DNA of 64,000 nucleotides from Lentzea albida (GTDB lineage Bacteria; Actinomycetota; Actinomycetes; Mycobacteriales; Pseudonocardiaceae). The notes below the pieces were generated by a model. The model did no database searches and was not told where the DNA came from. It was given only the letters and a program-made list of their open reading frames with translations. This document shows, piece by piece, positions 17,381 through 25,286 of the stretch (position 1 is its first letter; every line of letters begins with the position of its first letter). Location of the stretch: NCBI RefSeq assembly GCF_900111005.1, contig NZ_FOFV01000025.1, positions 62,001 through 126,000 on the forward strand, written 5' to 3'. Position numbers and translations under genes: made by a program.

Positions 17381-18673
17381 ATGCGGTTACGTCCACTGGT
17401 GATGGCGGCTGCCGTCACCACGGCACTGGTGGTGAGCCCGGCCCAGGCGGCGCCCGCCGGCCGGGTTCTGGGATACGTCGCCAACAACGGCGGCGGGGTG
17501 TCGGTGATCGACACGGCCACGAACGCGGTGTCCACGACGATCGCCGACGGCGGCGGCAACTCGCCGTACATGGCGGCGGTCGCGTTCGACGGGACCCGCG
17601 GCTACGTGACGAGCTCCCTGCAGAACACGCTGCTGGTGATCGACACGCCGACCAACACGGTCGACAAGGCGGTTCCCGTCGGCAACCGCCCGGCGGGCGT
17701 CGCGGTCGCCCCCGGTGGCGGCTTCGTCTACGTCACCAACTACCTCGGCGGCACGGTGTCCGTGGTCGACACGGCCACGCTCGCCGTCACCGCGACGGTC
17801 GCGGTCGGGGAGAACCCCGACGGTGTCGTCGTCACCAGGGACGGCTCGGCCGTCTACGTCACGCACGACGTCACCGGGGCGGGCAAGGTCTCGGTCATCG
17901 ACACGACGTCCAACGCCGTCGCCACCACGATCGACGTCGGCAGCGCGGCCACCGCCATCGCGGCGTCGTCGGACGGCACGCGGATGTACGTGGTCAACAA
18001 GCTCTCGAACAGCGTCTCCGCCATCGACGTCGCCTCGCGCGCCGTCGTCGGCAGCGCGTCCGTCGGCATCACGCCGCACGGCATCGCGCTGACGCCGGAC
18101 GGCACGCGCGCGTACGTGACGAACAGCCAGTCCGACACGGTGTCCGTCGTGGACCTCACGACGCTCACCGAACTGCAGCAGATCGGCGTCGGCGACCGCC
18201 CGATCGGCGTGGCCGTCACGCCGGACGGCGCGAGCGCGTACGTCACGAACTTCGACAGCAACACCGTGTCGGTCATCAGCACGGCGTCGAACTCGGTCAC
18301 CACGAGCGTCGCCGTCGGGCAGCGCCCGGTGGGCATCGCGATCAACTTCGTGCCGCCCGCCGCGTCGAAGCTCGTGGCCGGCACCGCCCAGCTGCAGCTG
18401 CGGCTCCTCGGCTTCACGGTCCGCGGCGTCAACGCCACGCTCACCGACAAGCACACCGGGGCGCCGGTCGCCGGTCAGCAGGTCGTCTTCCGCACGGTGA
18501 AGGGCAACCCGCTCTGCACCGCGACGACCAACGCGTCCGGCAAGGCCACCTGCGACGCCCAGGTGCCGCTGCTGGTCGGCGTGTCCACGCTGCTGCAGGG
18601 CTTCACGGCCTCGTACGCGGGCAACAACGAGCACGGCGGCTCCTCGGCGCACGGGTACATCCGCCTGCTGTAG
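17381..18673 (+). CDS. Secreted YVTN-type beta-propeller protein
   Basis: 430 aa from ATG 17381; AGGAGG at 17367-17372 with 8-nt spacing decides this over ATG 17357. Signal peptide MRLRPLVMAAAVTTALVVSPAQA with cleavage after AQA. Residues 30-325 hold about seven blades of roughly 42 residues with recurring VTPDGTRAYVTNSQSDTVSV patterns (YVTN family). Residues 335-430 form an Ig-like C-terminal domain with two Cys likely disulfide-bonded (NPLCTATTNASGKATCDA). Cell-surface adhesion or carbohydrate binding is the usual guess for such proteins; enzymatic residues are not seen. Confidence 0.85.
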   Translation: MRLRPLVMAAAVTTALVVSPAQAAPAGRVLGYVANNGGGVSVIDTATNAVSTTIADGGGNSPYMAAVAFDGTRGYVTSSLQNTLLVIDTPTNTVDKAVPVGNRPAGVAVAPGGGFVYVTNYLGGTVSVVDTATLAVTATVAVGENPDGVVVTRDGSAVYVTHDVTGAGKVSVIDTTSNAVATTIDVGSAATAIAASSDGTRMYVVNKLSNSVSAIDVASRAVVGSASVGITPHGIALTPDGTRAYVTNSQSDTVSVVDLTTLTELQQIGVGDRPIGVAVTPDGASAYVTNFDSNTVSVISTASNSVTTSVAVGQRPVGIAINFVPPAASKLVAGTAQLQLRLLGFTVRGVNATLTDKHTGAPVAGQQVVFRTVKGNPLCTATTNASGKATCDAQVPLLVGVSTLLQGFTASYAGNNEHGGSSAHGYIRLL

Positions 18674-18675
18674 GG

Positions 18676-18864
18676 CTATGCGGCCAACGGCTGGTCGGCC
18701 CGGAGCGCGTCCACGTGGTCCGCACAGGACTGCCTGGACGCGACTCCGTGCACGACCAGCCAGCCCGCGGGCACCTGCAGCACCGCCGGCCAGATCGAGT
18801 ACTGGCCCGACGGGCTGACCAGCACCAGGAACATGGTGTGAGCCTGAGCGATCGGGGAAGTCAT
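18676..18864 (-). CDS. Orphan, divergent MbtH-like protein
   Basis: 62 aa. FLVLVSPSGQYSIWPAVLQV and PAGWLVVHGVASRQSC follow the MbtH core (Q-x-S-x-W-P, P-A-G-W, G-x-A/S-R-x3-C). MbtH proteins bind and activate NRPS adenylation domains. Unusual: the N-terminal F-D-D segment is missing and the C-terminal W-T-D-x-R-P is replaced by LRADQP, so the last conserved Trp is lost. No NRPS gene exists in the window. It may serve remote synthetases or be decaying. It lies 2 nt from the convergent propeller stop. Confidence 0.72.
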   Translation of the reverse strand: MTSPIAQAHTMFLVLVSPSGQYSIWPAVLQVPAGWLVVHGVASRQSCADHVDALRADQPLAA

Positions 18865-18971
18865 ACCCCCAGGGTGACCTCCGCCACCTGGGGCCCGGCT
18901 GGTCCCGCGCTCGAGCCCTCACCCGGGACACCCGGTTCCCGATCTTGGACCGCGTGTGATTACGTGGTGGC

Positions 18972-19553
18972 GTGACTGTGGAACAGGTGGTCCTCCTGGC
19001 CGAGGACGGTTCGGCCATCGGCGTCGAGGACAAGGCAGTGGTGCACCACGCGGACACCCCGCTGCACCTGGCGTTTTCCAGCTACGTGTTCGACTCGGCG
19101 GGCAACACCGTGCTCACCCGCCGAGCTTTGCACAAGAAGACGTTCCCCGGCCTGTGGACCAACACCTGCTGCGGCCACCCGGCGCCCGGCGAGGACATGG
19201 AACAGGCCGTCCTGCGCCGGTTGCGCGACGAGCTCGGCATGACCGTCTCCGCGGCCGAGCTCATCCTGCCCGCCTTCCGCTACCGCGCGGTCATGGACGG
19301 CGTGGTGGAGAACGAGATGTGCCCGGTGTTCCGGGTGCTCACCGACGACGAGCCGGTGCCCAACCCCGACGAGGTCGACTCGACCGAACGCGTCCCGTGG
19401 GCCGAGTTCGCCGCCTCCGCGCTCGACGGCACGCGCGAGATCTCGCCGTGGTCGAGGCTGCAGATCGCCGAGCTCGTGGAGCTCGGGCCCGATCCGCTGG
19501 CGTGGCCTGTCGCGGACCGGGCCGGGCTGCCGGAGGCCGTGCGGCTGGGATGA
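18972..19553 (+). CDS. idi: Isopentenyl-diphosphate delta-isomerase, type 1
   Basis: 193 aa, Nudix-type IPP isomerase. TNTCCGHP carries the catalytic Cys; the Glu is in VVENEMCPVFRV; metal ligands include the His of VHHADTPLHLAFS and of CCGHP. It interconverts IPP and DMAPP for isoprenoids. GTG 18972 gives the normal length. It is convergent with the cold-shock-like gene and has no isoprenoid neighbours here. Confidence 0.93.
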   Translation: MTVEQVVLLAEDGSAIGVEDKAVVHHADTPLHLAFSSYVFDSAGNTVLTRRALHKKTFPGLWTNTCCGHPAPGEDMEQAVLRRLRDELGMTVSAAELILPAFRYRAVMDGVVENEMCPVFRVLTDDEPVPNPDEVDSTERVPWAEFAASALDGTREISPWSRLQIAELVELGPDPLAWPVADRAGLPEAVRLG

Positions 19554-19565
19554 GCCGGCGCGGGG

Positions 19566-19784
19566 TCACAGCCTGCGGACGCGGGTCACGCGGAACCGGA
19601 AGCCGTCCTGCCGGGCCGCCTCGTAGTCGAACTCGACCCGGTCACCCGCTTCCAGGGCGCGGTACCCGTCCATCTCGATCGCGCTGAAGTGCACCCACGC
19701 GTCGCATCCGTCCGGCAGCTCCGGCGAGGCGACGGCTCCCCAGCCGTTGTCGGGCCGGAAGAACTTGACGGTGCCGAGTGCCAT
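19566..19784 (-). CDS. Divergent cold-shock domain protein
   Basis: 72 aa, one OB-fold. MALGTVKFFRPDNGWGAVAS aligns with the start of CspA proteins, but the RNP1 motif K-G-F-G-F-I is NGWGAV and RNP2 is AWVHFS. Nucleic-acid binding is likely kept through the aromatic residues F, W, F/H, yet with altered preference. C-terminal VEFDYEAARQDGFRFRVTRVRRL is basic. The gene stands alone. Confidence 0.8.
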   Translation of the reverse strand: MALGTVKFFRPDNGWGAVASPELPDGCDAWVHFSAIEMDGYRALEAGDRVEFDYEAARQDGFRFRVTRVRRL

Positions 19785-19811
19785 GCCGGCATCGTCGCAG
19801 ACGCTCGGGGT

Positions 19812-19848
19812 GGCGGCGACCGGACGGCCGTGTGACCGTCCGGCCGCC
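19812..19848 (-). terminator. Hairpin after nrdB
   Basis: CGGACGG (19821-19827) pairs with CCGTCCG (19836-19842), extended by GGCGGC/GCCGCC outside. It lies a few bases beyond the nrdB stop and before the cold-shock gene, so it can end the nrdAB transcript; there is no T-tract. Confidence 0.55.
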
Positions 19849-19853
19849 TCACC

Positions 19854-20897
19854 TCACCACTCCAGTGAGCCGCCGTTCTGGTACTCGATGACGCGGGTCT
19901 CGAAGAAGTTCTTCTCCTTCTTGAGGTCCATCATCTCCGACATCCACGGGAACGGGTTCTCCGTCTGCTCCCACACCGGCTCCAGGCCGAGCTGCGCGCA
20001 GCGGCGGTTCGTGATGAACCGCATGTACTGCTCGCACAGGTCGGCGTTGAGCCCCAGGATGCCGTTCGGCATCGTGTCGCGGCCGTAGGCGATCTCCAGC
20101 TCGCAGCCCTCCGCGAGCATGGTCCGCACCTCCTTCTGGAACACGTCGTTCCACAGGTGCGGGTTCTCGATCTTGATCTGGTTGATCGCGTCGATGCCGA
20201 AGTTCAGGTGGATCGACTCGTCGCGCAGGATGTACTGGTACTGCTCGGCGACGCCGACCATCTTGTTGCGCCGGCCGAGTGACAGGATCTGCGCGAACCC
20301 GGTGTAGAACCACATGCCCTCGAACACCACGTAGAACGCGACGAGGTCCTTGAGGAACGCCTGGTCCTTCTCCGGCGTGCCGGTCCGGAACTCCGGGTCC
20401 TCCAGGTGCTGCGTGAACTGCAGCGCCCACGCCGCCTTGTCCGTGATGGACGGGATCTCCCGGTACATGTTGAACAGCTCGCCGTCGTCGAGGCCGAGCG
20501 ACTCGCAGATGTACTGGAACGTGTGCGTGTGCACGGCCTCCTCGAAGGCCTGCCGCAGCAGGTACTGGCGGCACTCGGGGTTCGTCAGGTGCCGGTAGAC
20601 CGCGAGCACGATGTTGTTGGCCACCAACGACTCGCTCGTCGCGAAGAACCCGAGGTTGCGCTTGATCATCAAGCGCTCGTCGTCGGTCAGTCCGTCCTTC
20701 GACTTCCACAGGCCGATGTCGGCCTGCATGGACACCTCGGTCGGCATCCACGCGTTGTTGCAGCCGGCCAGGTACTTCTCCCACGCCCAGTGGTACTTGA
20801 GCGGCAGCAGCTGGTTGACGTCGGCGCGACAGTTGATCATCGCCTTGTCGTCGACGGAGACGCGGGCGGCGCCCGCCTCGATCATGTTCTCGGTCAC
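19854..20897 (-). CDS. nrdB: Ribonucleotide reductase small subunit, class Ic-like
   Basis: 347 aa from GTG 20897, which overlaps the nrdA stop as GTGA. The expected metal ligands are Glu89, Glu120, His123, Glu193, Glu227 and His230 (FATSES, EEAVHTHTF, VFEGMW, DESIH). The residue two turns after His123, the radical tyrosine in class Ia enzymes, is Phe127 (codon 20519-20517), and Tyr129 follows. This set and numbering are those I recall for the Mn/Fe class Ic enzyme of Chlamydia trachomatis. The C-terminal Tyr in VIEYQNGG for electron transfer is present. It makes deoxyribonucleotides with NrdA. Confidence 0.93.
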   Translation of the reverse strand: MTENMIEAGAARVSVDDKAMINCRADVNQLLPLKYHWAWEKYLAGCNNAWMPTEVSMQADIGLWKSKDGLTDDERLMIKRNLGFFATSESLVANNIVLAVYRHLTNPECRQYLLRQAFEEAVHTHTFQYICESLGLDDGELFNMYREIPSITDKAAWALQFTQHLEDPEFRTGTPEKDQAFLKDLVAFYVVFEGMWFYTGFAQILSLGRRNKMVGVAEQYQYILRDESIHLNFGIDAINQIKIENPHLWNDVFQKEVRTMLAEGCELEIAYGRDTMPNGILGLNADLCEQYMRFITNRRCAQLGLEPVWEQTENPFPWMSEMMDLKKEKNFFETRVIEYQNGGSLEW

Positions 20898-23248
20898 TGG
20901 CAGGCCTCGCAGTCGGGGTCGGTGATGGAGCAGTTGGGGTCCACTGCCACGGGCGAGACGGCGTTGAGCTTGCCGTCGGTGCCCTGCAACGTGGACTTCT
21001 CCACGTGCGTGGCGCTCTGCGTGCGCAGGTAGTACGTGGTCTTGAGCCCGCGCACCCACGCCAGTTGGTACAGCTCGTCGAGCTTGCGGCCGCTCGGCGA
21101 GGCCAGGTACAGGTTCAGCGACTGCGCCTGGTCGATCCACTTCTGACGACGCGAGCCCGCCTCGATCAGCCACGAGCTGTCGACCTCGAACGCCGTGGCG
21201 TACAACGCCTTCAGGTACGGCGGCACCCGGTCGATCGCACCGAGGCTGCCGTCGTGCAGCTTGAGGTCCGAGATCATCTGCTCGTCCCACAGCCCGCGCT
21301 GCTTGAGCGCCCGCACCAGGTCCGGGTTGATCACGGTGAAGTCGCCGGACATGTTCGACTTCACGTACAGGTTGCGGTAGAGCGGCTCGATCGACTGGTT
21401 CACGCCCGTGATGTTCGCGATGGTCGCCGTCGGGGCGATCGCCATGACGTTCGAGTTCCGCATGCCCCTGCGGGCCTTCTCGCGCACCGGGGCCCAGTCC
21501 ATCGTGGACTCGCGGTTCTGCTCCAGCTCACCCTCGCCGCGCGTGGCGGCCAGGATCTCGACCGAGTCGATCGGCAGGATCCCCCTGCTCCACAACGATC
21601 CCTCGAACGACCGGTACGCGCCGCGCTCCTGGGCGAGATCGGCGGACGCGTCGATGGCGTAGTAGCTGATCTCCTCCATGCTGCGGTCGGCGAACTCGAC
21701 GGCCTCCTTCGACGCCATCGGCGTGCCGAGCGTGAACAGCGCGTCCTGGAAGCCCATCAGCCCCAGGCCGACGGGCCGGTGCTTCAGGTTGGAGTTCTTC
21801 GCCTCCGGGATCGTGTAGTAGTTCACGTCGATCACGTTGTCGAGCATCCGCACCGCCGTGCGCACGGTCTTCTCGAGCCGCGCGTGGTCGATGCCCTGAG
21901 CCGTCACGTGCTGCGCGAGGTTGACGCTGCCCAGGTTGCAGACCGCGACCTCGTCGACCGTGGTGTTCAGGGTGATCTCGGTGCACAGGTTCGACGAGTG
22001 CACCACACCGTTGTGCTGCTGCGGCGACCGCAGGTTGCACGGGTCCTTGAACGTGATCCACGGGTGGCCGGTCTCGAACAGCATCGTGAGCATGCGCCGC
22101 CACAGGTCCACGGCCGGGAGCCGGCGGAAGACCTTGATCTCGCCGTTGTCGGCCTTGGCCTCGTAGGCGCGGTACTTCTCGGCGAACTCGTCGCCGAACG
22201 CGTCGTGCAGGTCCGGCACCTCGTCCGGGGAGAACAGCGTCCACTGGCCGTTCGCGCGGACGCGGCGCAGGAACTCGTCCGGCACCCAGTTCGCGGTGTT
22301 CATGTCGTGGGTGCGGCGGCGTTCGTCGCCGGTGTTCTTGCGCAGGTCGAGGAACTCCTCGACGTCGATGTGCCAGGTCTCGAGGTACGCGCAGACCGCG
22401 CCCTTGCGACGCCCGCCCTGGTTGACCGCGACCGCGGTGTCGTTGGCGACCTTGAGGAACGGCACGACACCCTGCGACTTGCCGTTGGTCCCCTTGATGT
22501 GCGCGCCGATCCCGCGCACCGGCGTCCAGTCGTTGCCCAGCCCGCCCGCGAACTTCGACAGCAGCGCGTTGTTGCTGATGCCGTGGAAGATCGCGGCCAG
22601 GTCGTCGTCGACGGTGGTGAGGAAGCACGACGACAGCTGCGGACGCGTGGTGCCGGAGTTGAACAGCGTCGGGGTCGAGCACATGAAGTCGAACGACGAC
22701 AGCAGCTCGTAGAACTCGATGGCGCGGGCGTCGCGGTCGTCCTCCTCCAACGCCAAACCCATGGCGACGCGCATGAAGAACGCCTGGGGGAGCTCGTAAC
22801 GGCGGCCGTCGTGGTGCAGGAAGTAGCGGTCGTACAGGGTCTGCATGCCCAGGAACTGGAAGTCCAGGTCCCGCGAGGCCCGCAGGGCGGCACCGAGACG
22901 GGCCAGGTCGAAGTCGGCCAGGCGCGGGTCGAGCTGGCCGAACTCGATGCCGTCGCGGACGAACGAAGCGAAGTACGCGGGGTAGCGCTCGGTCATCTCC
23001 GCGTGCGACAGCGGGATCCCGCAGGCCTCGGCGCGCAGCTTGTCCAGCAGCAGGCGGGCGCTGACGTAGGAGTAGTCCGGGTCGAGTTCGACCATCGTGC
23101 GGGCGGCCATGATCGGCGCGAGTGCCAGCTCGGTGTCGGTGATGCCGTGGTAGAGGTTCCGCTTGGTCTCGGCCAGGACCGCCTCGGCCGACGCGTTGGG
23201 CAGGTCGGCGCAGGCTTCGTTGATGACCACTGAAAGGCGGTCGGGCAC
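20894..23248 (-). CDS. nrdA: Ribonucleotide reductase large subunit
   Basis: 784 aa from GTG 23248 with ribosome site GAGGAGA. Catalytic elements: LSSCFLTT, the NLCTEI motif with the thiyl-radical Cys, TTYYLRT tyrosine pair of the radical path, and redox C-terminus DPDCEACQ. The N-terminus starts at RLSVVINEACADL and lacks the KRDG-containing beta-hairpin of the ATP cone, which binds ATP/dATP; only the helical rest remains. Upstream in-frame codons do not supply it. Overall activity control by dATP should be absent or altered. The transcript leader is a cobalamin riboswitch. Confidence 0.94.
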   Translation of the reverse strand: MPDRLSVVINEACADLPNASAEAVLAETKRNLYHGITDTELALAPIMAARTMVELDPDYSYVSARLLLDKLRAEACGIPLSHAEMTERYPAYFASFVRDGIEFGQLDPRLADFDLARLGAALRASRDLDFQFLGMQTLYDRYFLHHDGRRYELPQAFFMRVAMGLALEEDDRDARAIEFYELLSSFDFMCSTPTLFNSGTTRPQLSSCFLTTVDDDLAAIFHGISNNALLSKFAGGLGNDWTPVRGIGAHIKGTNGKSQGVVPFLKVANDTAVAVNQGGRRKGAVCAYLETWHIDVEEFLDLRKNTGDERRRTHDMNTANWVPDEFLRRVRANGQWTLFSPDEVPDLHDAFGDEFAEKYRAYEAKADNGEIKVFRRLPAVDLWRRMLTMLFETGHPWITFKDPCNLRSPQQHNGVVHSSNLCTEITLNTTVDEVAVCNLGSVNLAQHVTAQGIDHARLEKTVRTAVRMLDNVIDVNYYTIPEAKNSNLKHRPVGLGLMGFQDALFTLGTPMASKEAVEFADRSMEEISYYAIDASADLAQERGAYRSFEGSLWSRGILPIDSVEILAATRGEGELEQNRESTMDWAPVREKARRGMRNSNVMAIAPTATIANITGVNQSIEPLYRNLYVKSNMSGDFTVINPDLVRALKQRGLWDEQMISDLKLHDGSLGAIDRVPPYLKALYATAFEVDSSWLIEAGSRRQKWIDQAQSLNLYLASPSGRKLDELYQLAWVRGLKTTYYLRTQSATHVEKSTLQGTDGKLNAVSPVAVDPNCSITDPDCEACQ

Positions 23249-23292
23249 GCTCTCTCCTCGCGAGCAGGCCCGGGGAAAAGCGCATGCGCACG

Positions 23293-23311
23293 CCAGTGGA
23301 CACCACTGGTG
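23293..23311 (-). promoter_or_regulatory. Riboswitch expression platform hairpin
   Basis: Plus-strand CCAGTGG (23293-23299) and CCACTGG (23303-23309) form a 7-bp stem around ACA. In the minus-strand RNA the segment CACCAGTGG (23311 to 23303) is also complementary over 9 nt to the B12-box part CCACTGGTG (23373 to 23365), so two exclusive pairings are possible. Confidence 0.5.
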
Positions 23312-23364
23312 CACACAGCCGCCCTCCCTCGGGGCACCGTGTCGTGCGCGCAGGCTTGCGCGCA

Positions 23365-23530
23365 CACCAGTGGCAGGTCTTCGGACTCGTGGGCGCACCG
23401 CTGACGCCTACCGGCCGTCGCTTCCCAGGTCGTGCGACCCAGTGCTTCGTTGACGACTTTCGTTCCCACTCACCGCTGCGGGGCAGTCCCGGGTTCTCAC
23501 CGGGTTCCCTCTTGCCTCACCGGCCCGGTT
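23365..23530 (-). ncRNA. Cobalamin (B12) riboswitch of nrdAB
   Basis: Read on the minus strand it shows the conserved core: GGTGAGGCAAGAGGGAA, then CCGGTGAGAACCCGGG, CTGCCCCGCAGCGGTGAGTG, CACTGGGTCGCACGACCTGGG, and the B12 box AGACCTGCCACTGG near 23380-23367. A further 8-bp hairpin (23344-23351 with 23358-23365) follows. It lies in the nrdA leader 120 nt before the start. In Streptomyces a B12 riboswitch likewise controls class I nrdAB, shutting it off when cobalamin allows use of the class II enzyme. Confidence 0.92.
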
Positions 23531-23561
23531 GAGCCGAGTCGGTGAACCACCAGCGCGGCAG

Positions 23562-23575
23562 ATACTACATGTGGT
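23562..23575 (-). promoter_or_regulatory. Candidate nrdAB promoter with NrdR-like palindrome
   Basis: Minus-strand TAGTAT (23567-23562) would start RNA near 23555, just before the aptamer. It overlaps ACTACATGTGGT (23564-23575), a near-perfect palindrome loosely like an NrdR box. Both calls are weak and no clear -35 was found. Confidence 0.3.
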
Positions 23576-23617
23576 GGTGGGGTCTGGATCACCACCCAAC
23601 ATGCGCGTGTCGTGGGT

Positions 23618-23623
23618 TAGGGT
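23618..23623 (+). promoter_or_regulatory. -10 box TAGGGT, leaderless start of small membrane gene
   Basis: TAGGGT is followed by 7 nt and GTG 23631. Confidence 0.5.
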
Positions 23624-23630
23624 CATCAAC

Positions 23631-23798
23631 GTGGGTGATCTTCGGCCGCGGGTCGTCATCGGTGCTCTGGTCAGCGCGGGGCTCGCTTCGACGTCCCTTT
23701 TCGTCGGGCCGGCGGCGCCCGCGGCGAGTGTCGGACTGGCCGTCGCGGCGGTGCTGGTGATGATCACGACCCGGCGATCAGGACCACCCCGAGAGTGA
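23631..23798 (+). CDS. Small two-helix membrane protein
   Basis: 55 aa from GTG 23631. RPRVVIGALVSAGLASTSLFVGPAA and ASVGLAVAAVLVMIT are two hydrophobic helices; the tail TTRRSGPPRE is basic. No family recognised. Support comes from the TANNNT-N7-GTG start and the membrane-like composition. It overlaps the convergent lysE-type gene by 35 nt at the 3' end. Confidence 0.5.
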   Translation: MGDLRPRVVIGALVSAGLASTSLFVGPAAPAASVGLAVAAVLVMITTRRSGPPRE

Positions 23799-24351
23799 TC
23801 ATCACGGCGGCGATGAGGCCGTCGAGGACCCGCCACGCGCGGGGCTTCGCGAACAGCGGGCCGAGCAGGCGGGCGCCGAAGCCGAGCGCGACGAACCACG
23901 TGATGCTCGCGGTCACCGCGCCGACGCCGAAGAGCCATCGGCCGGCCGCGATCGAGCCGAGCAGGAGCAGCGTGTCGAGGTAGACGTGCGGGTTGAGCCA
24001 CGTCAGCGCGAGCGCGGTCAGCACGGGCCGGCTGCTGGTCCCGGTCCCGGCGTCCAGCGCCGACGGGTGCAACGCCCTGCGCGCGGCCAGGAAGCCGTAG
24101 CCCAGCAGGAAAAGACCGCCGACGACCGCCGCGACGGTGATCGCCGCGGGGAACCTCTCCACCACGGCACCGAACCCGGCGACGCCCACCGCGACGAGGA
24201 TCGCGTCGGAGAGGGCGCAGACCGCGACGACCCTGACCACGGCCTCACGGCGAATCCCCTGGCGCAGAACGAAAGCGTTCTGCGCGCCGATCGCGACGAT
24301 CAGGGTCATCATGGTGCCGAAGCCGAGCAGCAGGTCAGTCACGGCGTCCAC
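23764..24351 (-). CDS. lysE: LysE/ArgO family amino-acid exporter
   Basis: 195 aa with six hydrophobic segments. MMTLIVAIGAQNAFVLRQGI is the hallmark of LysE/ArgO (G-A-Q-N-A-F-V-L-R-Q-G), and ALTWLNPHVYLDTLLLLGSI is the second family motif. It exports lysine/arginine and relieves toxicity from dipeptides. The divergent LysR-type gene is the usual LysG/ArgP activator partner. Confidence 0.92.
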   Translation of the reverse strand: MDAVTDLLLGFGTMMTLIVAIGAQNAFVLRQGIRREAVVRVVAVCALSDAILVAVGVAGFGAVVERFPAAITVAAVVGGLFLLGYGFLAARRALHPSALDAGTGTSSRPVLTALALTWLNPHVYLDTLLLLGSIAAGRWLFGVGAVTASITWFVALGFGARLLGPLFAKPRAWRVLDGLIAAVMITLGVVLIAGS

Positions 24352-24408
24352 GGTATTGACGCCGTCTTGATGAGACCAGCTACAGATTCTTACGTAGCAT
24401 TAGCGCTC

Positions 24409-25269
24409 GTGATGGACCTGGACCTGGTGCGCACGCTGCTCGCGGTCGTCGACGCGGGCACGTTCGACGCGGCCGCCGCCGCGCTGCACGTCACTCCTTC
24501 CGCTGTCTCGCAACGCATCAAGGCGCTGGAGCAACGCACCGGGCGTGTGCTGCTCGTCCGCGCCCGCCCGGTCCGGCTGACGCCGTCCGGCGAGGTGCTG
24601 GTCCGCTACGGTCGGCAACTGCTCGCCCTCGACCAGGACCTGGACGCGGCGCTGGGTCAGGACGCGGTCGTGCGGGTGCCGATCGCCGTGAACGCCGACT
24701 CGCTCGCCACGTGGTTCCTGCCCGCCCTGCAACGGGTTCCGCCGGACCTCAGGATCTCGTTCGACCTGCACCGCGAGGACCAGGACCACACGACGGCGTT
24801 GCTGCGCCAGGGACTGGTGATGGCGGCGGTCACGTCGTCCCGCGAACCGGTGGCGGGCTGCTCGGTCACCAAGCTCGGCGAGATCCGTTACGCGGCAATG
24901 GCTTCGAGGGAGTTCGTCGACCGGCACGAGGACGGCCCGCTGAAGTCGTGGCTGCCGCACGCGCCGGTCGTCGTGTTCGACCGCAACGACGACCTGCAGG
25001 ACCGGTTCGCGCGCACGCTGACCCGCGGCAGGGGCGCGTCCGAGCACCGCCACTACGTGCCGTCGTCCGAGGTGTACGTGCGGGCCATCGTGGCGGGCCT
25101 CGGCTGGGGGATGGTGCCGCCGCAGCAACTCCAGGAGGGGCTGGTCGACCTCGCGCCGGGCCGGACCATCTCCGTGCCGCTGTACTGGCAGCAGTGGAAG
25201 CTCGACTCGCCGGCGCTGACCGCGGTGGCCGGGGCGGTGGCGGCGGAGGCGCGCGAGGCGCTGCGGTAG
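24409..25269 (+). CDS. LysR-type regulator, ArgP/LysG family
   Basis: 286 aa from GTG 24409 (ATG 24412 possible). N-terminal winged helix: LVRTLLAVVDAGTFDAAAAA, VTPSAVSQRIKALEQRTGR. The effector domain follows from about residue 90 (VPIAVNADSLATWFLPAL is the ArgP-type start). It should activate the divergent exporter gene when lysine or arginine accumulates; the 57-nt gap TACAGATTCTTACGTAGCAT region is the natural operator, though a clear T-N11-A pair was not proven. TAGCAT sits 8 nt before GTG. Confidence 0.92.
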   Translation: MMDLDLVRTLLAVVDAGTFDAAAAALHVTPSAVSQRIKALEQRTGRVLLVRARPVRLTPSGEVLVRYGRQLLALDQDLDAALGQDAVVRVPIAVNADSLATWFLPALQRVPPDLRISFDLHREDQDHTTALLRQGLVMAAVTSSREPVAGCSVTKLGEIRYAAMASREFVDRHEDGPLKSWLPHAPVVVFDRNDDLQDRFARTLTRGRGASEHRHYVPSSEVYVRAIVAGLGWGMVPPQQLQEGLVDLAPGRTISVPLYWQQWKLDSPALTAVAGAVAAEAREALR

Positions 25270-25273
25270 CGGT

Positions 25274-25279
25274 TAGCCT
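25274..25279 (+). promoter_or_regulatory. -10 box TAGCCT, leaderless start of SDR gene
   Basis: TAGCCT is followed by 7 nt and ATG 25287, confirming that start against a much longer open frame. Confidence 0.55.
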
Positions 25280-25286
25280 GCCGGGC

